Shown here: in pieces, positions 19,401-26,708 of the stretch
Position numbering within the stretch: the first letter of the stretch is position 1
Layout: each line of letters starts with the position of its first letter
Assembly: GCF_020880975.1 (NCBI RefSeq)
Contig: NZ_JAJIWP010000001.1
Location: 930,001-994,000, forward strand
Length of the DNA: 64,000 nt
Direction: 5' to 3'
From: Mucilaginibacter sp. UR6-1
GTDB taxonomy: Bacteria; Bacteroidota; Bacteroidia; Sphingobacteriales; Sphingobacteriaceae
The notes under the pieces: generated by a model
Seen by the model: the letters and a program-made list of their open reading frames with translations, nothing else
The model's database searches: none
What the model was told of the DNA's origin: nothing
Made by a program: the position numbers and the translations under genes

Positions 19401-19905
19401 GGTTATCAGCAAATTCTTTTAGTTTTTTCAGATCATAATTACCTGAAAGATTGATGTAAAGAATGGGCAGATCGGCAACGTTAATATCAGATATTGATGC
19501 TTCCTTCAGGTTGTTATCATTTTGCGGCAGATCGGGTTTTGCCTTGTCAACCGCTTCCTTAACATCCTGCTTAGCATTCCTGATATTAATATTAGCATTA
19601 AATTCTGCCGTAATTACCGACACGTTAGGCAACGAATTGGAGGTTACCTTTTTTAAACCTTTAAGTGATTTTAATTGCTTTTCAATCTGCCGGGTAACCA
19701 GCAGCTCAATATTTTCAGGCGATTGGCCAAGGTATTGTGTGGTAACAAACACCTTTGATTGGGCAATGTCCGGAAAATTTTCTTTGGGCAGCGTAACGTA
19801 GCTTACCAAACCTAATAAGGTAATGATAAACACCAGCACATACACCGCCGTTTTATTATCAATGGCCCAACTGGAGGGCGCAAATTCCTTTTCATTATCT
19901 TTCAT
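16474..19905 (-). CDS. Efflux RND transporter permease subunit (HAE1/AcrB type)
   Basis: A 1143-residue inner-membrane proton-driven pump, the last gene of a TetR-TolC-MFP-RND operon. The first transmembrane helix (about 17-37) is followed by the porter domain (NFPDIAQSKVFVTTQYLGQSPE). Helices 2-6 carry the central LGIVVDDAIVVIENTHR motif with the Asp pair of the proton relay, then the second porter half and C-terminal helices (GVVVRNGILLVEFTD, GRTRMTPVILTATAAILGLIPLA). An extra hydrophobic segment around residues 530-560 is seen in Bacteroidota relatives. The MFP gene lies 24 bp upstream. Substrates (drugs, bile-salt-like compounds or dyes) cannot be predicted. Confidence 0.95.
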   Translation of the reverse strand: MKDNEKEFAPSSWAIDNKTAVYVLVFIITLLGLVSYVTLPKENFPDIAQSKVFVTTQYLGQSPENIELLVTRQIEKQLKSLKGLKKVTSNSLPNVSVITAEFNANINIRNAKQDVKEAVDKAKPDLPQNDNNLKEASISDINVADLPILYINLSGNYDLKKLKEFADNLKDEIESYKEISKVEMVGALKPEIEINVDINKMTAAQIGYNDIISAVGGENIIASAGTIKMDGVRRSVDIRQDFKNAEEVAAMIIRNPNGRAVYLRDIAEVKDGFAEQDSYARLKTNDQKNFKNVITLNISKRSGENLIEASDKINQLIELKKKDEFPKGLDITVTGDQSDKTRVTINDLVNTIIIGFVLVTIILMFFMGTTNAIFVALSVPLSCFIAFLIMPAIGFTLNMIVLFSFLLALGIVVDDAIVVIENTHRIFDNGKVPIKKAAKIAAGEVFLPVFSGTMTTLAPFVPLAFWNSLIGHFMFFLPITLIITLLASLLVAYIINPVFAVDFMKPHIEGEHDNPKFDKTVKRVLAVMGIIAVLGYFINVGLGNFVVFAAVLYLLNHFVFIRLIDKFQKNGWPKFQNWYGRMIEKAVRRPWQILFGIIALFFFSIGFMIIRSPKVEFFPQADPNFVYVYITMPTGTDQAYTNTVTQKLEQRVASTVEPYKHIVSSIISNVTVSVTDPQDEDQGDYPNKGKITVAFVEFGERDDVDTKIVMGKIREAVKGVIPGAQISVAQENGGPPTQKDISIEMVGDDLDTLTKAAVQLKNYIVKQNIGGIEELMPDVQDNKPQIVFAVNRERANREGINTNQITQALGATIYGAKAADFRNTTEDNYEINVQAKEEQRHDIDAIRNLKITYRDFATGGAIRQVPISAFTDIEYKNTYSNIKHKQQRRVITLGSNVIKGFNANEVNQQILQAISNYKLPEGVVIRQGGGQEDQIEAATFLVSALGVSFMLILVILMMQFNSIGKTFIIISEILFSIIGVFLGVSIFGMTITIVMTGVGIIALAGVVVRNGILLVEFTDLLLEQGMSLHDAVVEAGRTRMTPVILTATAAILGLIPLAVGFNIDFVGLFTSFEPHIHFGGDNVAFWGPLSWTMIFGLAFATIITLILVPCLYLIRSRIKDRLAGKKHDEDAPTEPHLLETKHI

Positions 19906-19929
19906 AACAAACCGGTTTAGTGTTTTATA

Positions 19930-21036
19930 TTAGTTTACGCCCTGTAGTACTTTAACCTTATCGCCATCCTCAATATCAGCGGCGCCTTCAACTACTATCT
20001 TATCGCCTGCATTCAGACCAGATAATATTTCGGCCCTGCCGCCTGATACCGCACCTTGCTTTATGGTTTTTTGACGTGCAACACCATTAACATTCACAAA
20101 AACATAATCGCCGTTCTCTGATTTCTGGATAGCCTTAATGGGTATAGCCAGCGCGTTTGCTTTATTATAATCAGATATTTTTAGTACGGCCGTCATGTTC
20201 GGGCGCAGGCTTTTACGCTCGGGCAGCTTCACCTCGATAGGGAAGCTGCGTGATGTTGGGTCGATCGCTTTAGCGGCGAAGGTTACCTTGGTGGTCAATG
20301 AGTCCTTAACATCCGGAAAAACGATCTTTACATTATTGCCGGTGCTTACACTTGCCGAATATGATTCGGGCACGTTAGCCTTTACTTTTAATATTTCATC
20401 ATTCACTATCTGTATACCACTACCCTGCTGACCCGGTGATATAGCCTGACCCAGTTTCAGATCCATCTGATCAATTGAACCATTGATAGGTGATTTGATA
20501 CGGTACTGATCGGCCTGGCGTTTTAGCCCTGCGAGCGCTTTTTCATTAGCCTGTAGGGTGGTTTGCGCTTGCAAAAACTGCACTTCGGTACCAATTTTTT
20601 GATCCCACAGGTTTTTTTGACGCTGATACAATGTGCGCGAAAGCTGTACCTGTGCTTCGGCCTGTGCTATTTGCTGCTGCAGTACAACATTATCTAACTG
20701 CACAAGCACCTGCCCTTTGCTAACATGCTGACCAGGCTTTACATAGATAGCGGTAATTGTACCCGGTGCCTGAGAAAAAGCGGTAACATTCTCCTGCGCG
20801 TCAATTCGGCCCTGTATTTCAACATAGTTATTGAACTGGCCCGGCTGCACATCAAATACCGTTACATCCATAGTTTTAGCCGAATCGGTACCGCCCACTT
20901 CGGCCTGTAGCTTGGCTATCTTTTGGTTAAGTTCACCCTGCTGCTTTTTAAGGTCGGCCAGTTCGGCTTTCTTATCTTTTTTGCCACCGCATGAAGCAAG
21001 GAACATCAGCGCGGCTATGTATATCAGGTTCTTCAT
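19930..21036 (-). CDS. Efflux RND transporter periplasmic adaptor (membrane fusion) lipoprotein
   Basis: A 368-residue adaptor linking the RND pump to TolC. The leader ends in LASCGGKK, so it is lipid-anchored at Cys16. A short coiled coil (KKAELADLKKQQGELNQK) follows. The lipoyl/barrel-sandwich halves (APGTITAIYVKPGQHVSKGQ and YRIKSPINGSIDQMDLKLGQ) flank the alpha-hairpin (about 120-175). Beta-barrel and membrane-proximal domains complete the protein (LRPNMTAVLKI, VFVNVNGVARQKTIKQG). It lies 31 bp downstream of tolC and 24 bp upstream of the pump gene. Confidence 0.94.
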   Translation of the reverse strand: MKNLIYIAALMFLASCGGKKDKKAELADLKKQQGELNQKIAKLQAEVGGTDSAKTMDVTVFDVQPGQFNNYVEIQGRIDAQENVTAFSQAPGTITAIYVKPGQHVSKGQVLVQLDNVVLQQQIAQAEAQVQLSRTLYQRQKNLWDQKIGTEVQFLQAQTTLQANEKALAGLKRQADQYRIKSPINGSIDQMDLKLGQAISPGQQGSGIQIVNDEILKVKANVPESYSASVSTGNNVKIVFPDVKDSLTTKVTFAAKAIDPTSRSFPIEVKLPERKSLRPNMTAVLKISDYNKANALAIPIKAIQKSENGDYVFVNVNGVARQKTIKQGAVSGGRAEILSGLNAGDKIVVEGAADIEDGDKVKVLQGVN

Positions 21037-21067
21037 TTTTTATGGATTATGTGATTGTTAGTTTGAT

Positions 21068-22438
21068 TTAGTTTAAACGTCCGTAAGCTTTATCGAGGTC
21101 AACCTTGCTTACCAAAGCGTTGTACAGTGCTTCGATGTATTGATTGTTGGCTTGCTCTAAAGCGGTTTGCGCTTGCGACACTTCAATGCTTGAGCCTACC
21201 CCCTGCCCGTATTTTATACGTGATACACGCAAAACCTCTTGAGCAAGTTTTTGATTGTTTTGTTGATTATTGAGCGATTGCAAGCTGTTTATATAATTAA
21301 CATTAGCCGCGTTTGCCTGAAGTTTAAAACCATTAGTTGCGTTATGCAGATCGTTTTTGGCTTTTTGCACGTTAACCTGCAGTTGCTTTAACTGGTTAGA
21401 GCGCTGCCCACCGCTAAATATCGGTACATTAAGACTAAGGCCTATATAACTATAGGTATAAAACTTATCAAACAAAAAGCGCCAGTTGTTTTCCTGAAAC
21501 GTACCTGCATAACCTCCATTGGCTGAAAGCGTGGGTAAAAATTCGGCCTTTTTAGCTTTTACATCCAGCTCATTTAACTTAATGTTACTTTCGAGCAAAT
21601 TATACTCAATACGTTTGCGGTAAAAAGCGGTGTCTACCGAATTTTCAGCCACGTTGGCATTTAGGGCTACATCTTCCAGTTTATTGGTAAGCGTCAATTC
21701 TTCCTCAATAGACATCCCCATCTGGAATTTAAGCATCTGGTTGCTTAGCGATAAAGAACGGATGGTGTTTTCGCGTGTGGTAACCAAATTATTGTATTGT
21801 ACCGAAAGGCGGTCAACATCTATCTTCTCTACAAAACCCTGTTTGTTTTGCGCCACAGTTTCATCCAACTGTTGTTTAAGCTGTTTCAGGTTGGCATCAA
21901 GCAGCTTTATCTGCTCATTGTTAACCAATACCTGGTAGTAGGCTTTTGTTACCGATGCATTGGTTTCAATTTTTGAGCGTGTTAAACTCCTTTGCGACAA
22001 CTCCTTATAAACCTTTGCAGCCTTTAATCCTACTAAAAATGTACCGCTAAATATCAATTGTGTACCCTGCACAGTATAAGTATTTGTATACTTAACCGGC
22101 CCAAACGGAAAAGCAATTAATCGTGCATCGGGATCAATTGGTTGACCAGATAAAAAGTTAGGACCAACATTTACGGGCGATTTCAGGTAATCATTAAATG
22201 TTACTGATCCATTAATCTGCGGTAAGCCGATGCCGATGGTTTCCTTAACCTTGTACTCCGCGCTTTTTACATCAAGCGCGGCATTCTTTACCGAGTCCTG
22301 GTGCTCATAAGCGTAGTTGATGCAATCGGCCAGGCTAAAGTTATGTACCGTACCCTCCGGCGGCGACTGTTGCGCGAACCCGTTAAACCACCACAGGCAG
22401 CCTAACAAGCCAATTAAAAATTTACCCCTTTTGTTCAT
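21068..22438 (-). CDS. TolC family outer membrane efflux protein
   Basis: A 456-residue outer-membrane channel of the tripartite pump. A signal peptide (about 1-22, GCLWWFNGFAQ) precedes two OEP repeats. The first begins NFSLADCINYAYEHQDSVKNAALDVKSAE. The second ends with LQANAANVNYINSLQSLNNQQ, RVSRIKYGQGVGSSIEVSQAQTALEQANNQYIEALYN and VDLDKAYGRLN, the usual C-terminal signature. It follows the TetR gene after 80 bp and precedes the adaptor gene by 31 bp. Confidence 0.94.
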   Translation of the reverse strand: MNKRGKFLIGLLGCLWWFNGFAQQSPPEGTVHNFSLADCINYAYEHQDSVKNAALDVKSAEYKVKETIGIGLPQINGSVTFNDYLKSPVNVGPNFLSGQPIDPDARLIAFPFGPVKYTNTYTVQGTQLIFSGTFLVGLKAAKVYKELSQRSLTRSKIETNASVTKAYYQVLVNNEQIKLLDANLKQLKQQLDETVAQNKQGFVEKIDVDRLSVQYNNLVTTRENTIRSLSLSNQMLKFQMGMSIEEELTLTNKLEDVALNANVAENSVDTAFYRKRIEYNLLESNIKLNELDVKAKKAEFLPTLSANGGYAGTFQENNWRFLFDKFYTYSYIGLSLNVPIFSGGQRSNQLKQLQVNVQKAKNDLHNATNGFKLQANAANVNYINSLQSLNNQQNNQKLAQEVLRVSRIKYGQGVGSSIEVSQAQTALEQANNQYIEALYNALVSKVDLDKAYGRLN

Positions 22439-22518
22439 GTATATGTGTGATTGATGTAATTGCTTTTTTATGTTTATGCAAATAACCGTATCCGGTTGAC
22501 AGCCCTATGTCAGCAGTT

Positions 22519-23133
22519 TTACTGCGGTGTTTTATTTTTACAATATTCTTCAAGCAGCTTGTAGCCTTGAAGGGTACACACGCCAAAGTTAAAATGCTCC
22601 AAAAACTGGTACTGTATTTTCCAGCTATTGAATTCTGTAGGCGGAAACAGCCTTGTATCAAATCCCATCTCTACCTGTGCAACCCGCATTCGGGCTATTA
22701 TGCGCACATCAACTTCAGGACGTATATATCCCTGCTCTTTACCTTTAGTTAGCAGTTCCTCAAGCTTTTCAACCAAAAACCGGCTCTTAAAACTTTTAAA
22801 AAGCTCCCACCCTTGAGGATGATATTTTTGCAGATCGTGTATGGCAACCGGGTTAACTTTTGATAGTATTTCGCCCGAACATTTCATCATGTCCAGCATT
22901 TGTTCGATCACGTTACCGTTACCCTTCATTATCTCATCAATATCCCTGATATCTTCCTCCAGCTTTTTACGCACCAGTATTATCACCAGTTCGTTTTTAT
23001 CCTTATAAAACTGGTAGATGGTTTTTTTTGACATACCAAGGTGTCTGGCAATGTCATCCATCGTTATACTTTTAATTCCTGAATGAAGAAAGAGATCTTC
23101 TGCCCCTTTTAAAATCCTGTCTGCCTGTTCCAT
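22519..23133 (-). CDS. TetR/AcrR family transcriptional regulator
   Basis: A 204-residue repressor with an N-terminal three-helix DNA-binding domain (about 4-50). ILKGAEDLFLHSGIKSITMDDIARHLGMSKKTIYQFYKDKNELV is a textbook TetR helix-turn-helix, split here around its conserved Gly and Tyr positions. The C-terminal domain (about 55-204) is helical and would bind an inducer. Being the first gene of the efflux operon, it probably represses itself and the pump. A GGAAAC-N16-GTTTCC inverted repeat next to its promoter box is a candidate operator. Confidence 0.92.
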   Translation of the reverse strand: MEQADRILKGAEDLFLHSGIKSITMDDIARHLGMSKKTIYQFYKDKNELVIILVRKKLEEDIRDIDEIMKGNGNVIEQMLDMMKCSGEILSKVNPVAIHDLQKYHPQGWELFKSFKSRFLVEKLEELLTKGKEQGYIRPEVDVRIIARMRVAQVEMGFDTRLFPPTEFNSWKIQYQFLEHFNFGVCTLQGYKLLEEYCKNKTPQ

Positions 23134-23141
23134 ACTTGCGC

Positions 23142-23149
23142 CAAAACTA
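23142..23149 (-). promoter_or_regulatory. -7 promoter element (TAGTTTTG) for the tetR-efflux operon
   Basis: An exact TAnnTTTG match on the minus strand, 8 bp upstream of the TetR ATG and adjoining the GGAAAC/GTTTCC inverted repeat at 23151-23178. Confidence 0.5.
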
Positions 23150-23150
23150 C

Positions 23151-23178
23151 GGAAACATTTTTTGATTTTATAGTTTCC
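23151..23178. promoter_or_regulatory. Candidate TetR operator (GGAAAC-N16-GTTTCC)
   Basis: A 6-bp perfect inverted repeat with arms at 23151-23156 and 23173-23178. It lies directly upstream of the predicted -7 box, between the divergent tetR and purB genes. Operator function is inferred from position. Confidence 0.4.
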
Positions 23179-23260
23179 AAAAGTTTTTAAATTGTCAAAT
23201 AGTAGCTTATTTTAAATATTGGTTCAGTTTGAAAGCTGTAGCACACTGCTTTAAAAATGG

Positions 23261-23268
23261 TATCTTTG
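23261..23268 (+). promoter_or_regulatory. -7 promoter element (TATCTTTG) for purB
   Basis: An exact TAnnTTTG match 17 bp before the purB ATG. Confidence 0.6.
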
Positions 23269-23285
23269 CGAAAATTTAATACACT

Positions 23286-24629
23286 ATGCAGCTAAACGCT
23301 TTATCAGCAATATCACCTGTTGACGGCAGGTACCGTAATACAACCGCTGGCCTTGCCGCCTATTTTTCTGAATACGCTTTAATAAAATACAGGGTATATG
23401 TTGAGATAGAGTACTTCATAGCATTGTACGAGCACCCGTTGCCGCAATTAGCGGATTTCGACAGATCATTGTCTGATAAGCTGCGCGATATTTATAAAAA
23501 CTTTACTGAGGCTGATGCCGAAAGCATTAAGCAAATTGAAAAGACCACCAACCATGATGTTAAGGCGGTTGAATATTTCATCAAACAAAAATTTGATGAC
23601 CTGGGTATTGAGCAATATAAGGAGTTCATCCACTTCGGGCTTACCTCGCAGGATATAAATAATACGGCCATCCCTTATTCATTCAAACTGGCCCTAACCG
23701 AAAGCTACTATCCGGCCATAACTGAATTGGTTGGCACATTAAAATCTTACGCCGCCGACTGGCAGAATATACCCATGCTGGCGCATACACACGGACAGCC
23801 TGCATCGCCAAGCCGCCTGGGTAAGGAGATCAGCGTGTTTATAGAACGACTTGAAAAACAATTACAGCAATTACAGCAAGTACCATTCTCGGCCAAATTT
23901 GGCGGTGCTACCGGTAATTTTAACGCGCATAATATCGCTTATCCTGCTATTGACTGGAAGGCATTCGGGAACAATTTTGTAGATAATATTTTAGGGCTGA
24001 GCCGTTCGCAATACACAACACAGATAGAACATTACGATAATTTTGCCGCGCAATGTGATGCTTTGAAACGTATAAACAATATCCTGATCGATCTGGACCG
24101 TGATATGTGGACATACATATCTATGAATTATTTTAAGCAGAAGATCAAGGCCGGTGAAGTTGGTTCGTCAGCCATGCCGCATAAGGTTAACCCAATTGAC
24201 TTTGAAAATTCGGAAGGTAACCTGGGTATCGCTAACGCCTTGTTTGAGCATCTGGCGGCTAAATTACCTGTATCACGCCTGCAGCGCGACCTTACCGACA
24301 GCACCGTATTACGCAACATTGGTGTACCGGTAGCGCATACATTGATCGCCATCAAATCAACTGTAAAGGGCCTGAATAAGTTATTGCTTAACGAGGCAGC
24401 TATTAATGCCGACCTTGAAGCTAACTGGGCGGTAGTTGCAGAAGCCATACAAACCATATTGCGCCGCGAGGCCTACCCTAACCCGTACGAAGCTTTAAAG
24501 GAACTCACCCGTACCAATACCCATGTAAACGCTGAAACCATAGCTGCGTTTGTGGATACATTGGATGTGAACGATAGCGTAAAAGCGGAACTTAAACAGA
24601 TAACACCGTCAAATTATACGGGGATATAA
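23286..24629 (+). CDS. purB: Adenylosuccinate lyase
   Basis: A 447-residue enzyme of purine synthesis that cleaves SAICAR and adenylosuccinate, releasing fumarate. It belongs to the fumarase/aspartase superfamily. The N-terminus LSAISPVDGRYRN is the typical PurB opening. Three superfamily signature regions are visible: EFIHFGLTSQDINNTA, AHTHGQPASPSRLGKE with the catalytic His, and the flexible loop GSSAMPHKVNPIDFENSE with the catalytic Ser. Length matches the long (E. coli-type) PurB. The small membrane-protein gene starts 3 bp after its stop. Confidence 0.97.
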   Translation: MQLNALSAISPVDGRYRNTTAGLAAYFSEYALIKYRVYVEIEYFIALYEHPLPQLADFDRSLSDKLRDIYKNFTEADAESIKQIEKTTNHDVKAVEYFIKQKFDDLGIEQYKEFIHFGLTSQDINNTAIPYSFKLALTESYYPAITELVGTLKSYAADWQNIPMLAHTHGQPASPSRLGKEISVFIERLEKQLQQLQQVPFSAKFGGATGNFNAHNIAYPAIDWKAFGNNFVDNILGLSRSQYTTQIEHYDNFAAQCDALKRINNILIDLDRDMWTYISMNYFKQKIKAGEVGSSAMPHKVNPIDFENSEGNLGIANALFEHLAAKLPVSRLQRDLTDSTVLRNIGVPVAHTLIAIKSTVKGLNKLLLNEAAINADLEANWAVVAEAIQTILRREAYPNPYEALKELTRTNTHVNAETIAAFVDTLDVNDSVKAELKQITPSNYTGI

Positions 24630-24631
24630 TT

Positions 24632-24949
24632 ATGATTGATGTTAACAAAGCACTAACCGGCCGAATACTGTATTGGGTAAGTATAGTGCTTTATTTAATA
24701 TCATTAATACCTCCTGCTTACTGCACCGAGAAAGGATGTAATGACCCTGGCGTAAGCATATTTTTGGTTCTATTAGGTTTCTTTGCTGCTACAAGTCCGG
24801 GCGGGTATCCATGGTTAGCAAACGTGTTCTACTTTATATCATTAGGAACTCGAAGAAAGAAAAAGCTGTCTTTAATAATGTCAACTTTTGCATTAGCGCT
24901 GTCCTTAAGTTTTTTATCTGTCGAATCAGTTTTAGCCAACGAGGGCTGA
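24632..24949 (+). CDS. Small multi-pass membrane protein, apparently truncated by an in-frame TGA
   Basis: A 105-residue hydrophobic protein of unknown function, with membrane segments near 12-28, 43-60 and 80-98, and Cys residues at CTEKGCND. It follows purB by 2 bp and is probably co-transcribed. The frame does not end naturally. After the TGA at 24947-24949 the same frame stays open for 42 more codons to a TAA at 25076-25078. Those codons encode a further membrane helix (YKLGYWLWVSSMALAFVAS) that resembles, from memory, the last helix of homologues. I therefore think the intact gene is about 148 residues, and that this copy carries a nonsense mutation (or the base call is wrong). Confidence 0.55.
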   Translation: MIDVNKALTGRILYWVSIVLYLISLIPPAYCTEKGCNDPGVSIFLVLLGFFAATSPGGYPWLANVFYFISLGTRRKKKLSLIMSTFALALSLSFLSVESVLANEG

Positions 24950-25078
24950 TCACTTACAAAGATCACAGAATATAAATTAGGTTACTGGTTATGGGTTAGC
25001 AGCATGGCATTAGCGTTTGTAGCCAGCATTTATAATTTCGTGTTCACAAAATCAAAGTCATTAAGCGGTCATAACTAA
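24950..25078 (+). pseudogene. In-frame continuation of the small membrane-protein gene past the TGA
   Basis: 42 codons in the same frame as the gene starting at 24632, with no ATG near the beginning. They encode SLTKITEYKLGYWLWVSS and a hydrophobic helix, and end with a charged tail and TAA. It makes most sense as the detached last transmembrane segment of the upstream gene. Confidence 0.5.
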
Positions 25079-25109
25079 ATTGGTATGCGCATTTAACAAA
25101 AAAGCTGTT

Positions 25110-25117
25110 TAAATTTG
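25110..25117 (+). promoter_or_regulatory. -7 promoter element (TAAATTTG) for the Nfu gene
   Basis: A TAnnTTTG match 31 bp before the ATG at 25149. Confidence 0.5.
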
Positions 25118-25148
25118 TTATTAGTATAAATAACAATCCCGAAAGAAA

Positions 25149-25697
25149 ATGAATATCAACGTATATACCGAAGCTACGCCAAACCCGGCAACCATGAAGT
25201 TCATTGTGAACAAGTTGCTGATAAACGGCAGTGTTGATTATCCAACAAAAGAAAGTGCAGAAACATCAACCTTTGCAAAGGAGCTTTATAAATTCTCTTT
25301 TGTAAACGGCGTATTCTTTGCCAGCAACTTTGTTACCGTTACCAAAACTGAAGGTACCGATTGGGCTGATATTGAGCCTATATTAAAAGAGTTTGTAAAA
25401 GGCGCAGTTGAATCAGAGCTTGTTGTGAAAGCCGAAGAGCATGTAGAAGTTGACTTTGAAGGTACTGATACCGAGATAAAAATACAGCAGATACTGAATG
25501 ATTATGTTCGCCCGGCAGTTGAGCAGGATGGCGGCGCTATCACCTACAAATCATTTGACGAAGGTATTGTTACTGTTGAGCTTCGCGGTTCATGCAGCGG
25601 CTGCCCGTCATCAACAGTAACTCTTAAAGCCGGTATTGAAAACCTGCTTAAACGCATGGTACCTGGTGTTACCGAAGTTGTGTCTGAAGCTTATTAA
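25149..25697 (+). CDS. NifU/Nfu-type iron-sulfur cluster carrier
   Basis: A 182-residue protein that carries Fe-S clusters to apo-proteins. The N-terminal Nfu_N domain (about 1-88) opens with VYTEATPNPATMKFIVN and has FPKELY/FVNGVFF-type features. The C-terminal NifU domain (about 108-182) has RPAVEQDGGAITY and the cluster-binding CSGCPSS with the CxxC pair. The two-domain layout is that of mitochondrial NFU1-like proteins, lacking any IscU domain. It is separated from purB by the damaged membrane gene and has its own promoter box. Confidence 0.93.
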   Translation: MNINVYTEATPNPATMKFIVNKLLINGSVDYPTKESAETSTFAKELYKFSFVNGVFFASNFVTVTKTEGTDWADIEPILKEFVKGAVESELVVKAEEHVEVDFEGTDTEIKIQQILNDYVRPAVEQDGGAITYKSFDEGIVTVELRGSCSGCPSSTVTLKAGIENLLKRMVPGVTEVVSEAY

Positions 25698-25700
25698 TGA

Positions 25701-25895
25701 TTGATTTCACTGATTTATTTTTGTGATTTCACCGATTGACTGAAATTACACAGATAAAATAATACATATAAAAAAAGTTCCATAGGTTAATCTATGGGAC
25801 TTTTTTTATTATAACAATCGTTGAAACCAATCTCCTAAAATCAGTGCAATCTCAAAATGAAATCCTGTAATCAAGGAAATTAATAAATCATGGTC
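25701..25895. repeat. Degenerate GATTTCACTGATT repeat pair flanking a terminator
   Basis: After the Nfu stop, TGATTTCACTGATTT (25702-25716) and TGATTTCACCGATTG (about 25724-25738) are near-direct repeats. About 100 bp on, AAAATCAGTGCAATCTC (about 25836-25852) reads as the inverse of the same word, followed by ATCCTGTAATCAAGGAAATT. Similar words are scattered between genes in many Bacteroidota genomes as far as I recall. Function is unknown. Confidence 0.35.
25771..25808. terminator. Bidirectional terminator between the Nfu gene and suhB
   Basis: Hairpin GTTCCATAG - GTTAAT - CTATGGGAC (one mismatch) with A6 before and T7 after, between convergent genes. Confidence 0.8.
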
Positions 25896-26682
25896 AGAAA
25901 TATTTTTGGATCACCTGCAACATCTCCTCGGTGATCTTGCCATTAGTAGCTAACAGCTCACGGGTTTCTATCACTTCGTCGCCACCTTTAAAGTTTACTA
26001 CTTGTCCGCCGGCCTGTTTCACTATTACAATACCCGCGGCTACATCCCAGGCATTCAGGTTATACTCATAAAAAGCACCAAAACGACCGCAAGCCGTATA
26101 AGCCAAATCAACCGCGGCTGAGCCTATGCGGCGTAAACCATGGCAGCTTTTCATCAGTTCGGCAAATAGTTTTATGTATTGTTCCTGCTTGCCAAAATCA
26201 TAATATGGGAAACCGGTAGCCAATAAGCTCCTTTCGAGCGTTGGGGTGTTGCTTACCTTTATCTCAATTCCGTTAAGATACGCCGGCGCGCCTTTCCAGG
26301 CATAAAAACACTCATCGAGGTTAACTTCATAAACTACACCGGCAACCAGTTCATCATATTCCTTTAAAGCAATGCTGATAGAAAATATAGGCAGGCCATG
26401 TATAAAATTGGTAGTACCATCCAGCGGATCAATGATCCAGTTATATACCTGCCCTATCTTGGTGGTGGTTTTTTCTTCGGTAATAAAACCCGCTACAGGC
26501 AATATCTTTTCGAGCCCGGCAACAAGCTGCTGCTCTGCGGTTTTATCAACGTATGATACCAGATCGTTCAGCCCCTTGTATTCTATTTTATCGGTACTAA
26601 AGGTTTTTCTTTCCTGACGGATAAAATCGCCCACCTGTTTAGTCAGCTCAACCGTGCTGAGTACTACTGCCTGTAAATCCAT
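25894..26682 (-). CDS. suhB: Inositol-1-monophosphatase family protein
   Basis: A 262-residue Mg-dependent, Li-sensitive-type phosphatase of the SuhB/IMPase family. Metal-site motifs are present: GFITEEKTT (first Glu), the signature WIIDPLDGTTNFIHGLP, and the C-terminal WDVAAGIVIVKQAGGQV. It would hydrolyse inositol-1-phosphate or related sugar phosphates. E. coli SuhB also acts in rRNA transcription, which cannot be assumed here. It is the last gene of the mtaB-lgt-suhB run, 26 bp after lgt. Confidence 0.93.
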   Translation of the reverse strand: MDLQAVVLSTVELTKQVGDFIRQERKTFSTDKIEYKGLNDLVSYVDKTAEQQLVAGLEKILPVAGFITEEKTTTKIGQVYNWIIDPLDGTTNFIHGLPIFSISIALKEYDELVAGVVYEVNLDECFYAWKGAPAYLNGIEIKVSNTPTLERSLLATGFPYYDFGKQEQYIKLFAELMKSCHGLRRIGSAAVDLAYTACGRFGAFYEYNLNAWDVAAGIVIVKQAGGQVVNFKGGDEVIETRELLATNGKITEEMLQVIQKYF

Positions 26683-26708
26683 ATAAAGATATTTTGAACT
26701 GTAACTTA

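Noticed and set aside
24947..24949. TGA as selenocysteine or programmed readthrough
   Set aside because: No SECIS-like hairpin was seen right after it, the context is not a redox enzyme, and selenoproteins are rare in this phylum; a mutation or sequence error is simpler.
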